A stretch of DNA of 53,450 bases from Paludibacter sp. (GTDB taxonomy: Bacteria; Bacteroidota; Bacteroidia; Bacteroidales; Paludibacteraceae), in contig JAAFGX010000022.1 of the NCBI GenBank assembly GCA_010365115.1, forward strand, positions 1-53,450. The letters run 5' to 3'. Positions 26,982 through 34,590 of the stretch are shown one piece after another. The notes under the pieces were generated by a model. It was given only the letters and a program-made list of their open reading frames with translations. It was not told the DNA's origin and made no database searches. Position 1 is the stretch's first letter. Each line of letters begins with the position of its first letter. Both the position numbers and the translations under genes were made by a program.

Positions 26982-28322
26982 CTATGTTTTCATTATTTTA
27001 TTCAGGTACTGTTGACTGAAACCAACAAGCCGAGCAGCTTCGGACTGTGAAAGCCCTGATTGATTGACTAAGAATTTTGCAACGCTGCTTTTGTCAATCG
27101 TATTGTTGGATGTTGCGGATCCTAATCGTTCCACTTTTAAACCACATTTGATAAAATATCTGCAAAGCTCTATCGAGTAAGCCAATGTTTCATAAGATAC
27201 GGACTTCCGGTTGAGGTGACCATAAGGGTATGACTTTATGAGTTCCAATATCAACGCCAAGCGCAAACAATGGATTTCAAATTTTGAATACATTGATTTT
27301 AGATAATCGGAATTACTGACATTGGCTCTGTCGGTCAATTCGTTTGAGAATGCTATGAACCGTTTTCTTGCTTCGAGAGATAAGTAAAGTGTTCCGAAAG
27401 AATTATTGCTCAGGTATTTTATAAGGTCGTTGTATTGGCTCATGTATGATTGATTTGGACTTGCATCAAGGTAATGCGGTTTCAATACCCTGTCAGGATA
27501 AACGAATAAAAACCGTTGAGCGAAACCATTTTTTCTCATTTGGTTGAGCTGTAATGTTTCCTCCAATACTTCGGGTTGAATTCCTCCGGCAATGTTTAAA
27601 TAAGGTTCGTGAACAAAAATGGGCTCGTCCGCTTTTCGGTTAATGGGAAATGAGGTATTGTCAAAGATGGATAAATATCTTCCCACTTCTCCGCTTTTGG
27701 AATATCGGCCAATGTTGCTGAACCAGGTATTTAATTCATCGGAATGCAATGTAAGCCCACTGTTATTTTCAAGTGCCAGATACAATGCCTCAGGTGTGCA
27801 ATCGTCAATTAAAATTTGTTTGACTGTCGGCTTTTCGGGTTCTTGTAAGTTTTGTTTTTTACAAGCGGTAGATTCTGTGCGCCATTCATTGCGTTCTTGT
27901 TTGTAGGTTTCGTAGGATGCTTTGTCTGATTCGATAAGGGTTTTGAATGCTTTTTTGTCGGGCTCGGTTTTTCCGATTCCGGACGGTGCAACGTTCATCA
28001 CCCACAGTTGGGGAAAATTCTGATATTTGCCATCGTCCAACACGGCACGTTTACGAACCGCCGCACAACAAGCAACCAAAAAAGACATCGCGAAGAATTC
28101 TTTCGGACTGCCATAAACTCTACTTAAATCAGAAACATAGTCTGAAATAACTCCAGGCATTCCATTTAAAGTAAATACTGTATCAGTTGCACTAGAATAC
28201 TCCAAATTGCACTGTATTTCAGCTTTTAGTAATCCAATAAAATCTGTATCTTTGTTTTGCATGATTTCGTATTCCCCTGAAGACTTTGCCGAGTCCGAAG
28301 GGGATTCTTTTTGTTTACTCAT
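26982..28322 (-). CDS. DUF3987-type P-loop protein with C-terminal HTH
   Basis: This 446-residue protein resembles DUF3987 proteins of Bacteroidota mobile elements. It has FFAMSFLVACCAAVRKR (about 76-92), a Walker-A-like APSGIGKTE (about 111-119), ILIDDCTPEAL with a probable Walker-B acidic pair, and HSDELNTWF. These features fit a RepA/DnaB-like helicase or initiator ATPase. The last 35 residues (GLSQSEAARLVGFSQQYLNK) form a helix-turn-helix. The ATG overlaps the stop of the upstream HTH gene by 4 bases (ATGA), so translation is coupled. Next to the primase and the inverted repeats it may be the element's replication ATPase, with the HTH recognising the repeats. Confidence 0.75.
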   Translation of the reverse strand: MSKQKESPSDSAKSSGEYEIMQNKDTDFIGLLKAEIQCNLEYSSATDTVFTLNGMPGVISDYVSDLSRVYGSPKEFFAMSFLVACCAAVRKRAVLDDGKYQNFPQLWVMNVAPSGIGKTEPDKKAFKTLIESDKASYETYKQERNEWRTESTACKKQNLQEPEKPTVKQILIDDCTPEALYLALENNSGLTLHSDELNTWFSNIGRYSKSGEVGRYLSIFDNTSFPINRKADEPIFVHEPYLNIAGGIQPEVLEETLQLNQMRKNGFAQRFLFVYPDRVLKPHYLDASPNQSYMSQYNDLIKYLSNNSFGTLYLSLEARKRFIAFSNELTDRANVSNSDYLKSMYSKFEIHCLRLALILELIKSYPYGHLNRKSVSYETLAYSIELCRYFIKCGLKVERLGSATSNNTIDKSSVAKFLVNQSGLSQSEAARLVGFSQQYLNKIMKT

Positions 28323-28681
28323 GTCTTTTTTGCCTTTTTAATGGATTTGTGATAGTTGTCATCCAGCAGCTTTTGAATATCTGACATCTTGAAGTATATT
28401 TTCCCACTTATCTGAGAAAATCCAATTAAGCCCTGGTCACGCCAAAGCTGGGAAGTACGGACACTAATACCCATTAATTCCATAAATTCTTCATTTGAGA
28501 AGAAAGGATCGTCTGGGATTTTTCGGTTTTCGCTTAATCCGGCAATAAGTGCTTCCAGTTGATTTGTCAACTCATTGTGCTTTTTGCTTACTGCCCGAAG
28601 GGACTCAATAATGGTTTCATCATCGAGCATTTTCTTGCGAAGGTCGGCTTCAAACTTTTCGAAATGTTCCTTGAAGTTCAT
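28319..28681 (-). CDS. HTH protein, excisionase-like (MerR-type)
   Basis: This 120-residue protein has an N-terminal helical or coiled-coil part (about 1-60, FEADLRKKMLDDE) and a C-terminal winged HTH (about 70-112: FFSNEEFMELMGISVRTSQLWRDQGL in parts, e.g. MELMGISVRTSQLW). I start it at the ATG 28681; an open frame reaches 28789, but those 36 codons (FQLSTVNYQLN) translate a TTGACAGTTGACAATTG-like intergenic repeat and are probably not coding. It overlaps the DUF3987 gene by 4 bases. Such proteins regulate excision or element replication. Confidence 0.75.
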   Translation of the reverse strand: MNFKEHFEKFEADLRKKMLDDETIIESLRAVSKKHNELTNQLEALIAGLSENRKIPDDPFFSNEEFMELMGISVRTSQLWRDQGLIGFSQISGKIYFKMSDIQKLLDDNYHKSIKKAKKT

Positions 28682-28742
28682 GTGATTTAGTTGATAGTTG
28701 ACAGTTGACAATTGAAAGTTAAATACATCGGAGAGAAACCAT

Positions 28743-29096
28743 TCATTTTCTCGATTTTTGTTTGAAGACAGAATTTTCCTTTTCTTCAATGAACTCTTCT
28801 ACTGTTTGAATCCTGTTGGCTAACATCCATTCTTCAATCTCACACTTTTTGAAAATGACTTTTGCATTTCTCTTGTAAAAGGGTATTGCTCTTTCGCAAA
28901 TCATTTTATTGATTGTGTTTACAGCATATCCGGTAAGTTTAGCACATTCTTTTTTTCCGAAAGTTTCAGGGAAATCGGGATTAGTGGATTGCAGAATTGG
29001 TTGCGGTGGAATCATTTCTACAATAAGATTTTTGAACTGGCCAATGGTAAGAGCTGCTAACGGAGTGTCGTTTGTTGGTTGAAATTTTGTTTCCAT
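28743..29096 (-). CDS. HTH_17-type excisionase-like protein
   Basis: The protein has 117 residues from the ATG at 29096 (a further ATG at 29129 exists). The HTH is KKECAKLTGYAVNTINKMICERAIPFYKR (about 47-75; recognisable parts KKECAKLTGY and IPFYKR), followed by a beta-wing VIFKKCEIEEWM, the usual layout of excisionase or Xis-like DNA-binding proteins of Bacteroidota elements. The tail is charged and probably disordered. It is probably the first gene of the HTH-HTH-DUF3987 operon. The GGTCGGTAA repeats and the palindrome at 29200-29309 lie directly upstream and may be its own operator. Confidence 0.78.
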   Translation of the reverse strand: METKFQPTNDTPLAALTIGQFKNLIVEMIPPQPILQSTNPDFPETFGKKECAKLTGYAVNTINKMICERAIPFYKRNAKVIFKKCEIEEWMLANRIQTVEEFIEEKENSVFKQKSRK

Positions 29097-29210
29097 GATG
29101 ATACTTGTTTTTGAGTTTTGGAAATCCAATAGCTGCGCAGTCTATCGTCTTTCTGCATGCAAATGTATAATCAAAATACAAGGATATATCATAAAATCAA
29201 CTCTAAAAAT

Positions 29211-29228
29211 AGAGTCGTTAACGACTCT
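29211..29228. repeat. Perfect 18-bp palindrome upstream of the excisionase-like gene
   Basis: AGAGTCGTTAACGACTCT is fully self-complementary, as expected of a dimeric repressor site. ACTCT at 29200-29204 can also pair with AGAGT at 29211-29215, so two exclusive hairpins are possible in the transcript. Confidence 0.8.
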
Positions 29229-29233
29229 GGGTG

Positions 29234-29309
29234 GGTCGGTAAAAGTCGGCATTTCAATAAAAAAGCCTCAAAAATGAGGCTTTGTAGAGGTCGGTAATTG
29301 GGTCGGTAA
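29234..29309. repeat. Three direct repeats of GGTCGGTAA
   Basis: Exact 9-mer copies lie at 29234-29242, 29289-29297 and 29301-29309, with a partial AAGTCGG copy at 29243-29249. The last two are 12 bp apart. They lie between the unknown 362-residue gene and the HTH operon and flank the terminator at 29262-29283. They could be arm-type sites for integrase or excisionase, or an operator. Confidence 0.8.
29262..29283 (-). terminator. Intrinsic terminator of the 362-residue gene
   Basis: An 8-bp stem AAAGCCTC/GAGGCTTT with a 6-base loop is followed on the minus strand by a run of T (GAGGCTTTTTTATT). It lies 28 bases after the stop of the 29311-30399 gene. Confidence 0.8.
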
Positions 29310-29310
29310 A

Positions 29311-30399
29311 TTAGCTGTTTTTTTGTTGTGAAATGGTAATAATCTGTTCTAATTCTTTGTATATTTTGCTTGCTTCATATTCTTTTTTAGTTTGTTTTAC
29401 AAATTTCTTCGTGCAAAATGCTGTTTTTATGGTTTCCGAAATACATTCACCGCATACGTGCTGAATAATATTTGATAGCATGGTGGGTGAACCTTTCCAT
29501 TTTAAAGTTCCCGGATTTTTCAATGTTTTTCGATTGAACCAAAACAACCAGACATCGCTGTTTGGATTTACAAGTTTATCTTTATTTGCAAGGTACTGCA
29601 TAATTTTGATAAGACATTCATCGGATAATGTGGAGGAAAATTTTGGAACAAGAACTTGTTCGAAATTGTTGTTTACGCATATTTCGTATTTGCTCTCACA
29701 GAAAAGGTACAACTCGTATTTAGTTTTTTCAGCTAACAGTACTATGTTAATCTCGAAATAACAAAACAATTCAATTAAGCTATCAATAAAATTGAAATGG
29801 TTAATTAGTCTAACCGTGAGTTCATAATTAAGTTGATTCCAACAACTTTCTCTGTCTGTTGTGATTATATTTTCTTCAGCTATAAATTTGACGTCCAATA
29901 TATATTTGAAAATCTCTTTGTAATTAATATAACTCTCATAATCAACTACACATTGATTATGAATTCCATTTTTGTCAAGATCACGTAAAATGATATTTGC
30001 ATAAGCTACTCTTTCTGTTTTATTTTTGAGAATAAATAAATTGGCCTCTATTTCTTTGAATGCTTGTTCGTAGAGCTCGACATACTCACACAATGAATTT
30101 TCATTGACTGCCTGAATATATTTGTTTGCCCAAAGCAAGGAGTTCAAATGCAATTTGCTTTTATACTTATGAGAAGAATCCTTTTTTGTTGCATTTTTGT
30201 GGTTGTAAAGCCCATGAGATTTTATTTGCTCTTTTAATTTGACTTTGTCAAGCGTTTTTGTATTAAAACAAAATGAATTTCTCCAACATAAATACATTGC
30301 TTCACTCAGTGAATCAAAGTAATCCAGATAAAGGTCTGTGAGCTCTCGATTAATCATCTGTTTAGAATCTAAAGTGTTGTTTTTCTTTTTTTTCTCCAC
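29311..30399 (-). CDS. Unrecognised 362-residue protein of the element
   Basis: I do not recognise the family. The protein starts lysine-rich (MEKKKKNN), has no signal peptide or membrane helix, and is rich in Asn, Lys, Glu and aromatic residues. The middle is probably helical (VELYEQAFKEIEANLFILKN). The C-terminal part has LKWKGSPTMLSNIIQHVCGE followed by a short basic tail; the W-x-G-S then leucine-rich pattern recalls the end of RteC-type regulators of Bacteroides elements, but this is weak. It has its own terminator and lies between integrase and HTH genes. Regulation of excision or a defence cargo role are both possible; neither is shown. Confidence 0.6.
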   Translation of the reverse strand: MEKKKKNNTLDSKQMINRELTDLYLDYFDSLSEAMYLCWRNSFCFNTKTLDKVKLKEQIKSHGLYNHKNATKKDSSHKYKSKLHLNSLLWANKYIQAVNENSLCEYVELYEQAFKEIEANLFILKNKTERVAYANIILRDLDKNGIHNQCVVDYESYINYKEIFKYILDVKFIAEENIITTDRESCWNQLNYELTVRLINHFNFIDSLIELFCYFEINIVLLAEKTKYELYLFCESKYEICVNNNFEQVLVPKFSSTLSDECLIKIMQYLANKDKLVNPNSDVWLFWFNRKTLKNPGTLKWKGSPTMLSNIIQHVCGECISETIKTAFCTKKFVKQTKKEYEASKIYKELEQIITISQQKNS

Positions 30400-30417
30400 G
30401 AATTACTTTTTGGTGAT

Positions 30418-30455
30418 AAAAAAACTGACAAGATTTTTATCATGTCAGTTTTTTT
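30418..30455 (-). terminator. Intrinsic terminator of the integrase gene
   Basis: Perfect 13-bp arms 30418-30430 and 30443-30455 (core CTGACA/TGTCAG with A and T tails) enclose a 12-base loop. On the minus strand the stem ends in seven T. It lies 37 bases after the integrase stop. Confidence 0.85.
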
Positions 30456-30492
30456 ATTTAAACGTATCCGTTGTATTTTTATTTTATCTTTA

Positions 30493-31797
30493 TTACAAAA
30501 CTTTTACAGCTTCGTCAATCACCTTGCTATTGAAACTATCCAGATATGTATTTGTAGTGGCAAGGTCTTTGTGATTTAGGATTTGGGAAATAACCTCACG
30601 TGGAATGTTGTTGTTTTGTAGGGTCATGGCCATGGTATGGCGGCTAACGTAGGAAGTTAGATTTATGTCGTGAATACCTAACTCTTGTGCAAGTTGCTCA
30701 AGATATTTGTTTAGAATAACCAATTTGTTATTTATATGCTTGAACAATTCCTGTGCTGATAAGCCTTTTCTTGAGATGATGGGCAAAAGATAACCTTCCA
30801 CCGGTTGACTCTCGGTGTAAAGTTCACTGATCAGCGTTTGAATGTCATCGGTTAGCTTAATGCTAATGGCCTTAGCCTTTTTACTATTTCTTGTCTTGTG
30901 CCGTTTGTAAACAATGTACTGGCCGTCTTCAAGCCTTTTGATATTCCCCTGTGAGAGATGTGCCATGTCCACAAAACTCATTCCATAGCAGAAATAAGAA
31001 AACAAAAATAACCTTCGGGCATATTGTGAAGTCTTCTTTAACTCAACGTCACTCTTTATCTTGATAAGGTAGTGGGAAGGCAAGTATCTTTTTTCGGTTT
31101 CTTCCTCTAATTTGGCGACTTCAAAACCTCCTCTGCCGAAAGGATATGTTGAACGACTTGCTTCCTTGGCTTCTATGGCCATGTTGAGAATGGAACGCAA
31201 TGCTTTCATGTAGTATTTACGGGTGTTGCCACAGCAGGCTTTGCGTTGTACAGCCCGGGTATTCCCTTTTACACTTGTGCAAATCGTTTCACGCGGAGTT
31301 TGCAGGAAAATATCAAATGCGCGGATGTACTTTATGTCAATTTCGGAAAATACCCGTTGGTCAAGCTTTTTGTCAAAGATTTCAAGCATAACCAACGTAC
31401 TTTCGTAACATCTGGCATTGCCATTATGATCTGTTTCTTTTAAAACATGTATGTGGTTCTCAAAAAAAGGCTTAACTTTGCCCTTCTTTGAACGATGCAG
31501 GAACGCGGTTTCGAACTGGTTGAGAGTCCAGTCGATTTTGCTGCGATCAAAGTCATCAATAACGTCTTTGGCTTTTAAAACTTGGCTATAGAGGAATGCA
31601 TTGTTTTTCTCGTGATCCGGATTGAGGCGTTTGTCTTTTTTGAACTGAGAAAACTCTTCGTTCCACTGATTGAGTGTGGTTGAAAGGTTTAAACTAATGT
31701 ATTTCCTGGCCCGGTCTTTGGTAATTCTCAAAACAATCGGGTGGTCACCATTCTTTAATGTGGTGCTTTTGTAAGGGATAATGGATATGTATTTCAT
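30493..31797 (-). CDS. Tyrosine recombinase / integrase (IntDOT-like)
   Basis: This 434-residue integrase has an arm-type N-terminal domain (IVLRITKDRARKYISL, about 20-40), a core-binding SAM-like domain (about 100-200) and a catalytic domain. The catalytic lysine region is YKRHKTR, box II is YVSRHTMAM, box III is LNHKDLATT, and the nucleophile is Tyr418 (TNTYLDSF). At the usual Arg-I position the sequence is CYGMSF, without arginine; IntDOT of CTnDOT also lacks Arg-I, so this need not mean inactivity. I chose the ATG at 31797 because the ten-codon extension from 31824 (MCNAKCNVS) is formed by TGTAAC direct repeats. A consensus promoter lies upstream. Confidence 0.92.
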   Translation of the reverse strand: MKYISIIPYKSTTLKNGDHPIVLRITKDRARKYISLNLSTTLNQWNEEFSQFKKDKRLNPDHEKNNAFLYSQVLKAKDVIDDFDRSKIDWTLNQFETAFLHRSKKGKVKPFFENHIHVLKETDHNGNARCYESTLVMLEIFDKKLDQRVFSEIDIKYIRAFDIFLQTPRETICTSVKGNTRAVQRKACCGNTRKYYMKALRSILNMAIEAKEASRSTYPFGRGGFEVAKLEEETEKRYLPSHYLIKIKSDVELKKTSQYARRLFLFSYFCYGMSFVDMAHLSQGNIKRLEDGQYIVYKRHKTRNSKKAKAISIKLTDDIQTLISELYTESQPVEGYLLPIISRKGLSAQELFKHINNKLVILNKYLEQLAQELGIHDINLTSYVSRHTMAMTLQNNNIPREVISQILNHKDLATTNTYLDSFNSKVIDEAVKVL

Positions 31798-31802
31798 ACT
31801 CA

Positions 31803-31833
31803 CGTTACACTTTGCGTTACACAAACATTACAC
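31803..31833. repeat. Three TGTAA(C/T)G direct repeats at the integrase start
   Basis: On the plus strand cGTTACAC occurs at 31803-31810 and 31815-31822, and cATTACAC at 31826-31833, 12 and 11 bp apart. They lie in the leader of the integrase mRNA near the right end of the element and could be arm-type binding sites. Confidence 0.6.
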
Positions 31834-31897
31834 ATTTGATAAAACTTAGTCGAAAAGAATCAAATATGAATGCTATTTAAACGCTGATTAATAAGTA

Positions 31898-31928
31898 CAA
31901 AGATACACAAATACAATGAATTACCAAA
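31898..31928 (-). promoter_or_regulatory. Consensus Bacteroidota promoter of the integrase gene
   Basis: On the minus strand TTTG (31928-31925), 19 bases, then TATCTTTG (31905-31898) match the TTTG-N19-21-TAnnTTTG consensus exactly. The predicted leader to the ATG at 31797 is about 95 bases. The -7 box overlaps the candidate attachment core at 31902-31912. Confidence 0.75.
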
Positions 31929-31952
31929 AAATATTATATGAAATAATGTCGT

Positions 31953-32047
31953 CTAAAGGGGAACTGAGTTAGCTTTGTTTTTGAATTTCTATGTTTTTTA
32001 CTTTATTGAAATTATTATTGATTAGAACTGATTTTGTCCCCCTTTAG
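31953..32047. repeat. Inverted CTAAAGGGG / CCCCTTTAG pair at the end of the transporter gene
   Basis: Copies at 31953-31961 and 32039-32047 are reverse complements; the neighbouring AACTGA(G/T)TT is partly shared too. This is a REP-like or decayed repeat at the border between PUL and integrated element. It could also act as a weak terminator for the transporter transcript. Confidence 0.5.
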
Positions 32048-33224
32048 GGGCTAGGGGTTCTAAGTGGTCTTTCAACTGAAACGCCAGCCCCAATAAATAA
32101 ACCATACACAATCCTATCACTACCAAACCGCCTACCTGCCCATTCATTTTCTCGGTCAAAGCACCCATTACCAAAGGAATAACTGCACCACCTGAAACAC
32201 CCATTATCATCAAACCCGAAATTTCATTCCTGTGTTTGGGCATTTTCTTTAAAGCTTCGCCAAAAATTATGGAGAATATATTCGCACAGGTAAATCCGAT
32301 TGCTCCAATAAGGGCGTAAATAAACAATTCTTCTTGTGCAAAAGTCAATATTCCCAATGCAATTACTGCGGCAACAATGCTTAACTTAAAGAATTTTATA
32401 GGTGAGAATTTTATCAGTAAAATAGCACCTAAAAAAGCACCAATGGTACGGAATACAAAATAAACACTCGTACCATAACCTGCTTCGCTTAGTGGCAAAC
32501 CACATCGTTCCATCAACACCTTGGGTGCAATGGTATTAATACCCACATCAACACCTACCACAAATACAATTCCTAAGAAAAATAGCAAAATGCTTTTATT
32601 CTTTAGCAATGCAAAGGTTTTACCAAACGAAGCAGATTCACCCTGATAAACATTTCCGGGTATAGGAGTTAACAACAACCAAACTGATGATACTACAGAA
32701 ATAACCGCAAAAATGGGAAACATTAACTGCCAACTGCCAAAATGCATTGTGGCAAAAGCAGCAATAATGGGGGCACAAAACGAAGAAATAGCTTTTACAA
32801 ACTGACCGGCAGTTAAGCTGCTGGTCAGTTTATCATCCGAAACCACATTGGTCAACAACGGATTAAGGGACACTTGCAGAATGGTATTACCAATGCCCAA
32901 CATGGCAAAAGCTAGTAAAACCATAGGAAAAGTGTATTGCAGGGTAGGGATTAGCATGGCAACAAATGTAAAAATCATGCTTAAAAGCACCGTTTTTTTT
33001 CTCCCAATACGATTCATTAACACGCCAACCGGCACCGAAAATACAAAGAACCACAGAAAAACCATGGAAGGCAACAAATTTGCTTGCGTTTCCGTTAAGC
33101 CAAAATCTTGCTTTACGTAATTGGACGAAATACCCACTGCATCGCAAAAGCCCATAATAAAATAGGCAAATAGAACGGGTAGAAGAGTAAATGTTGTCGA
33201 ACTGAAACGTTTGGCTATTTTCAT
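32022..33224 (-). CDS. MFS sugar transporter, FucP-like
   Basis: This 400-residue inner-membrane protein has about 12 hydrophobic helices. MFS features are the first-half loop RIGRKKTVLLS (about 70-80) and repeated GxxxG helices (MGFCDAVGISSNYVKQDF start, LGIGNTILQVSLNPL, ISGLMIMGVSGGAVIP). The layout fits proton-linked fucose permease-type carriers that import monosaccharides from the periplasm. The gene follows the UxaE-like gene by about 80 bases in the same direction. The last codons (LAPKGGQNQF) run through a REP-like CCCCCTTTAGGGG palindrome, which may have replaced the original end. The sugar is not certain: fucose, rhamnose or another hexose. Confidence 0.85.
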   Translation of the reverse strand: MKIAKRFSSTTFTLLPVLFAYFIMGFCDAVGISSNYVKQDFGLTETQANLLPSMVFLWFFVFSVPVGVLMNRIGRKKTVLLSMIFTFVAMLIPTLQYTFPMVLLAFAMLGIGNTILQVSLNPLLTNVVSDDKLTSSLTAGQFVKAISSFCAPIIAAFATMHFGSWQLMFPIFAVISVVSSVWLLLTPIPGNVYQGESASFGKTFALLKNKSILLFFLGIVFVVGVDVGINTIAPKVLMERCGLPLSEAGYGTSVYFVFRTIGAFLGAILLIKFSPIKFFKLSIVAAVIALGILTFAQEELFIYALIGAIGFTCANIFSIIFGEALKKMPKHRNEISGLMIMGVSGGAVIPLVMGALTEKMNGQVGGLVVIGLCMVYLLGLAFQLKDHLEPLAPKGGQNQF

Positions 33225-33307
33225 TTATTTCTAAAATAATAAAATTAATCTTACTTGTATTGCAGAATTATTTTCCGTATAATTATATTTAAAATTGGTA
33301 TAAATCA

Positions 33308-34558
33308 TCAAAGGTTAAACAACCTTTTCAAATGACGTTCGTATATGTTTTCATCAACACATTTACCAATAATTTCTGAGTATTTTTCAAGCAAATTAGT
33401 ATATGTTTCTCCCATTTCGGCTGCCACTTTGTAGGCTACATGAATGAGTTGGCGGAAATTCGGATTATAGTCAGTATGTCCGGGAATATGGCGTAACGTG
33501 TTGGCATATCTTTCGCTGGTCCAGCTGTTTACTTCTTCTACCGAAGGAAGTTTCGATTCATCAATGTCAATCACATCGGCATAAGGCGCACAAAGTTCTT
33601 CTCTACGATTGAAGGAATTCTCATAAATATGTTTTGCTGCATCAAGTGCTTCATCACCTCCAACAGCCAATCCAATGACTTCTTCGAGCCAAGTGGTTCC
33701 TGCTGTTTTCAAGTGAAGTCCTTTGTTATATCGGTGAATAATAGTTGACATAGCGGGATAAATGGAGAATTTATCACTGCCTGAGTGTATACTCAATTTT
33801 AACTCTTGTGGCAATCCAAATTCTTTGACCGCAAAGTCAATCACCAAGACATCTTCTTCGAATTCTTTGCTGAATTGAGCAACATCACCTTTGTAATCAA
33901 TTCCTTTATTAAATCGTCCAGTAAATTTTGGTGCTATGGTTTGGGCTGGCACGTTTTTGTCAGCGAGCATCTTGAGGATAAACAGTAATTCGATTGGTGT
34001 TTGTGGAGTTTCCACTTCGTCCATCGAAACTTCAGTGATGAAATTACCTTCGCCTTTTTCTATGGTCAGGTAGTTGTAAATATCAGCTGCATGTTGTGTC
34101 GCAGCCAAAAATTTTTTAGCAATATCGTGCAACAGATCAGCAGTAACATTCAACGGTTTATCGATACCAGGTACATTCAATTCACCCATATAATTACTAC
34201 ATGATGATACAAAAGCTTCAATATCTTCAGATTTACTCTCTTTACCTATAAATGAGGCTACGTCGAGGGTGAAGAAATTGGACGATGAAACGAAACCTGC
34301 GACATTGGCCAAATTGATATGGTCGGCATCTACGAAATACGAACCGTCGAACTTTAGCTCCGCCACTGCAGCATCTGCTTCTTGGCGAACGTCGGCTGGT
34401 TGTGAGTGAACATAGGTGTGTTCACGGTTCGATTTGTTCCAAACTGGGCTAATTGTTAATGAGCCAACTTCATTGGCTCTCATAATAGCACGTAACTGTG
34501 CTACTCCTTGATGGGAGAAACGGTCTCCTATTCCGATACTGTATTTTCCTAATTGCAT
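33308..34558 (-). CDS. uxaE: Tagaturonate epimerase family protein (UxaE-like)
   Basis: This cytoplasmic protein of 416 residues (422 from an ATG at 34576) matches the UxaE family (PF16257): KYSIGIGDRFSHQG at the start, ITPVWNKSNREH-like SPVWNKSNREHTY, VDADHINLANV, later IAPKFTGRFNKG and IHSGSDKFSIYP. UxaE interconverts tagaturonate and fructuronate, linking galacturonate and glucuronate catabolism. The conserved DADH, HSGSD and GHTDYNP histidines and aspartates are probable metal or substrate ligands. It lies directly upstream of the transporter gene. A decayed transposase ends 14-32 bases upstream, so its original promoter may have been displaced. In this PUL it implies uronic acid in the substrate. 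Confidence 0.78.
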   Translation of the reverse strand: MQLGKYSIGIGDRFSHQGVAQLRAIMRANEVGSLTISPVWNKSNREHTYVHSQPADVRQEADAAVAELKFDGSYFVDADHINLANVAGFVSSSNFFTLDVASFIGKESKSEDIEAFVSSCSNYMGELNVPGIDKPLNVTADLLHDIAKKFLAATQHAADIYNYLTIEKGEGNFITEVSMDEVETPQTPIELLFILKMLADKNVPAQTIAPKFTGRFNKGIDYKGDVAQFSKEFEEDVLVIDFAVKEFGLPQELKLSIHSGSDKFSIYPAMSTIIHRYNKGLHLKTAGTTWLEEVIGLAVGGDEALDAAKHIYENSFNRREELCAPYADVIDIDESKLPSVEEVNSWTSERYANTLRHIPGHTDYNPNFRQLIHVAYKVAAEMGETYTNLLEKYSEIIGKCVDENIYERHLKRLFNL

Positions 34559-34590
34559 ATTATAATTATTAGACATTATTTCGATTAATA

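Larger units (their letters stand above)
24871..31912. mobile_element. Small integrated element with IntDOT-type integrase and replication genes
   Basis: A block of six leftward genes differs in type from the PUL genes on both sides: integrase, unknown protein, two excisionase-like HTH proteins, DUF3987 protein and primase-like protein. The limits given are those of an 11-bp direct repeat (GATACACAAAT at 24871 and 31902). They are tentative because one 11-mer match in AT-rich DNA may be chance, and the right copy overlaps the integrase promoter. There is no relaxase, coupling protein or conjugation gene, and no clear cargo unless the 362-residue unknown protein is one. If mobile, it would be mobilised in trans or behave like a phage satellite. 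Confidence 0.55.

Noticed and set aside
28682..28789. N-terminal extension of the HTH protein (36 codons, FQLSTVNYQLN)
   Set aside because: It translates a short TTGACAGTTGACAATTG-type intergenic repeat; the ATG at 28681 gives a normal protein.
25349..31891. TGATTAATA shared by the two flanks as alternative att core
   Set aside because: Only 9 bases in AT-rich DNA; weaker than the 11-mer at 24871/31902.
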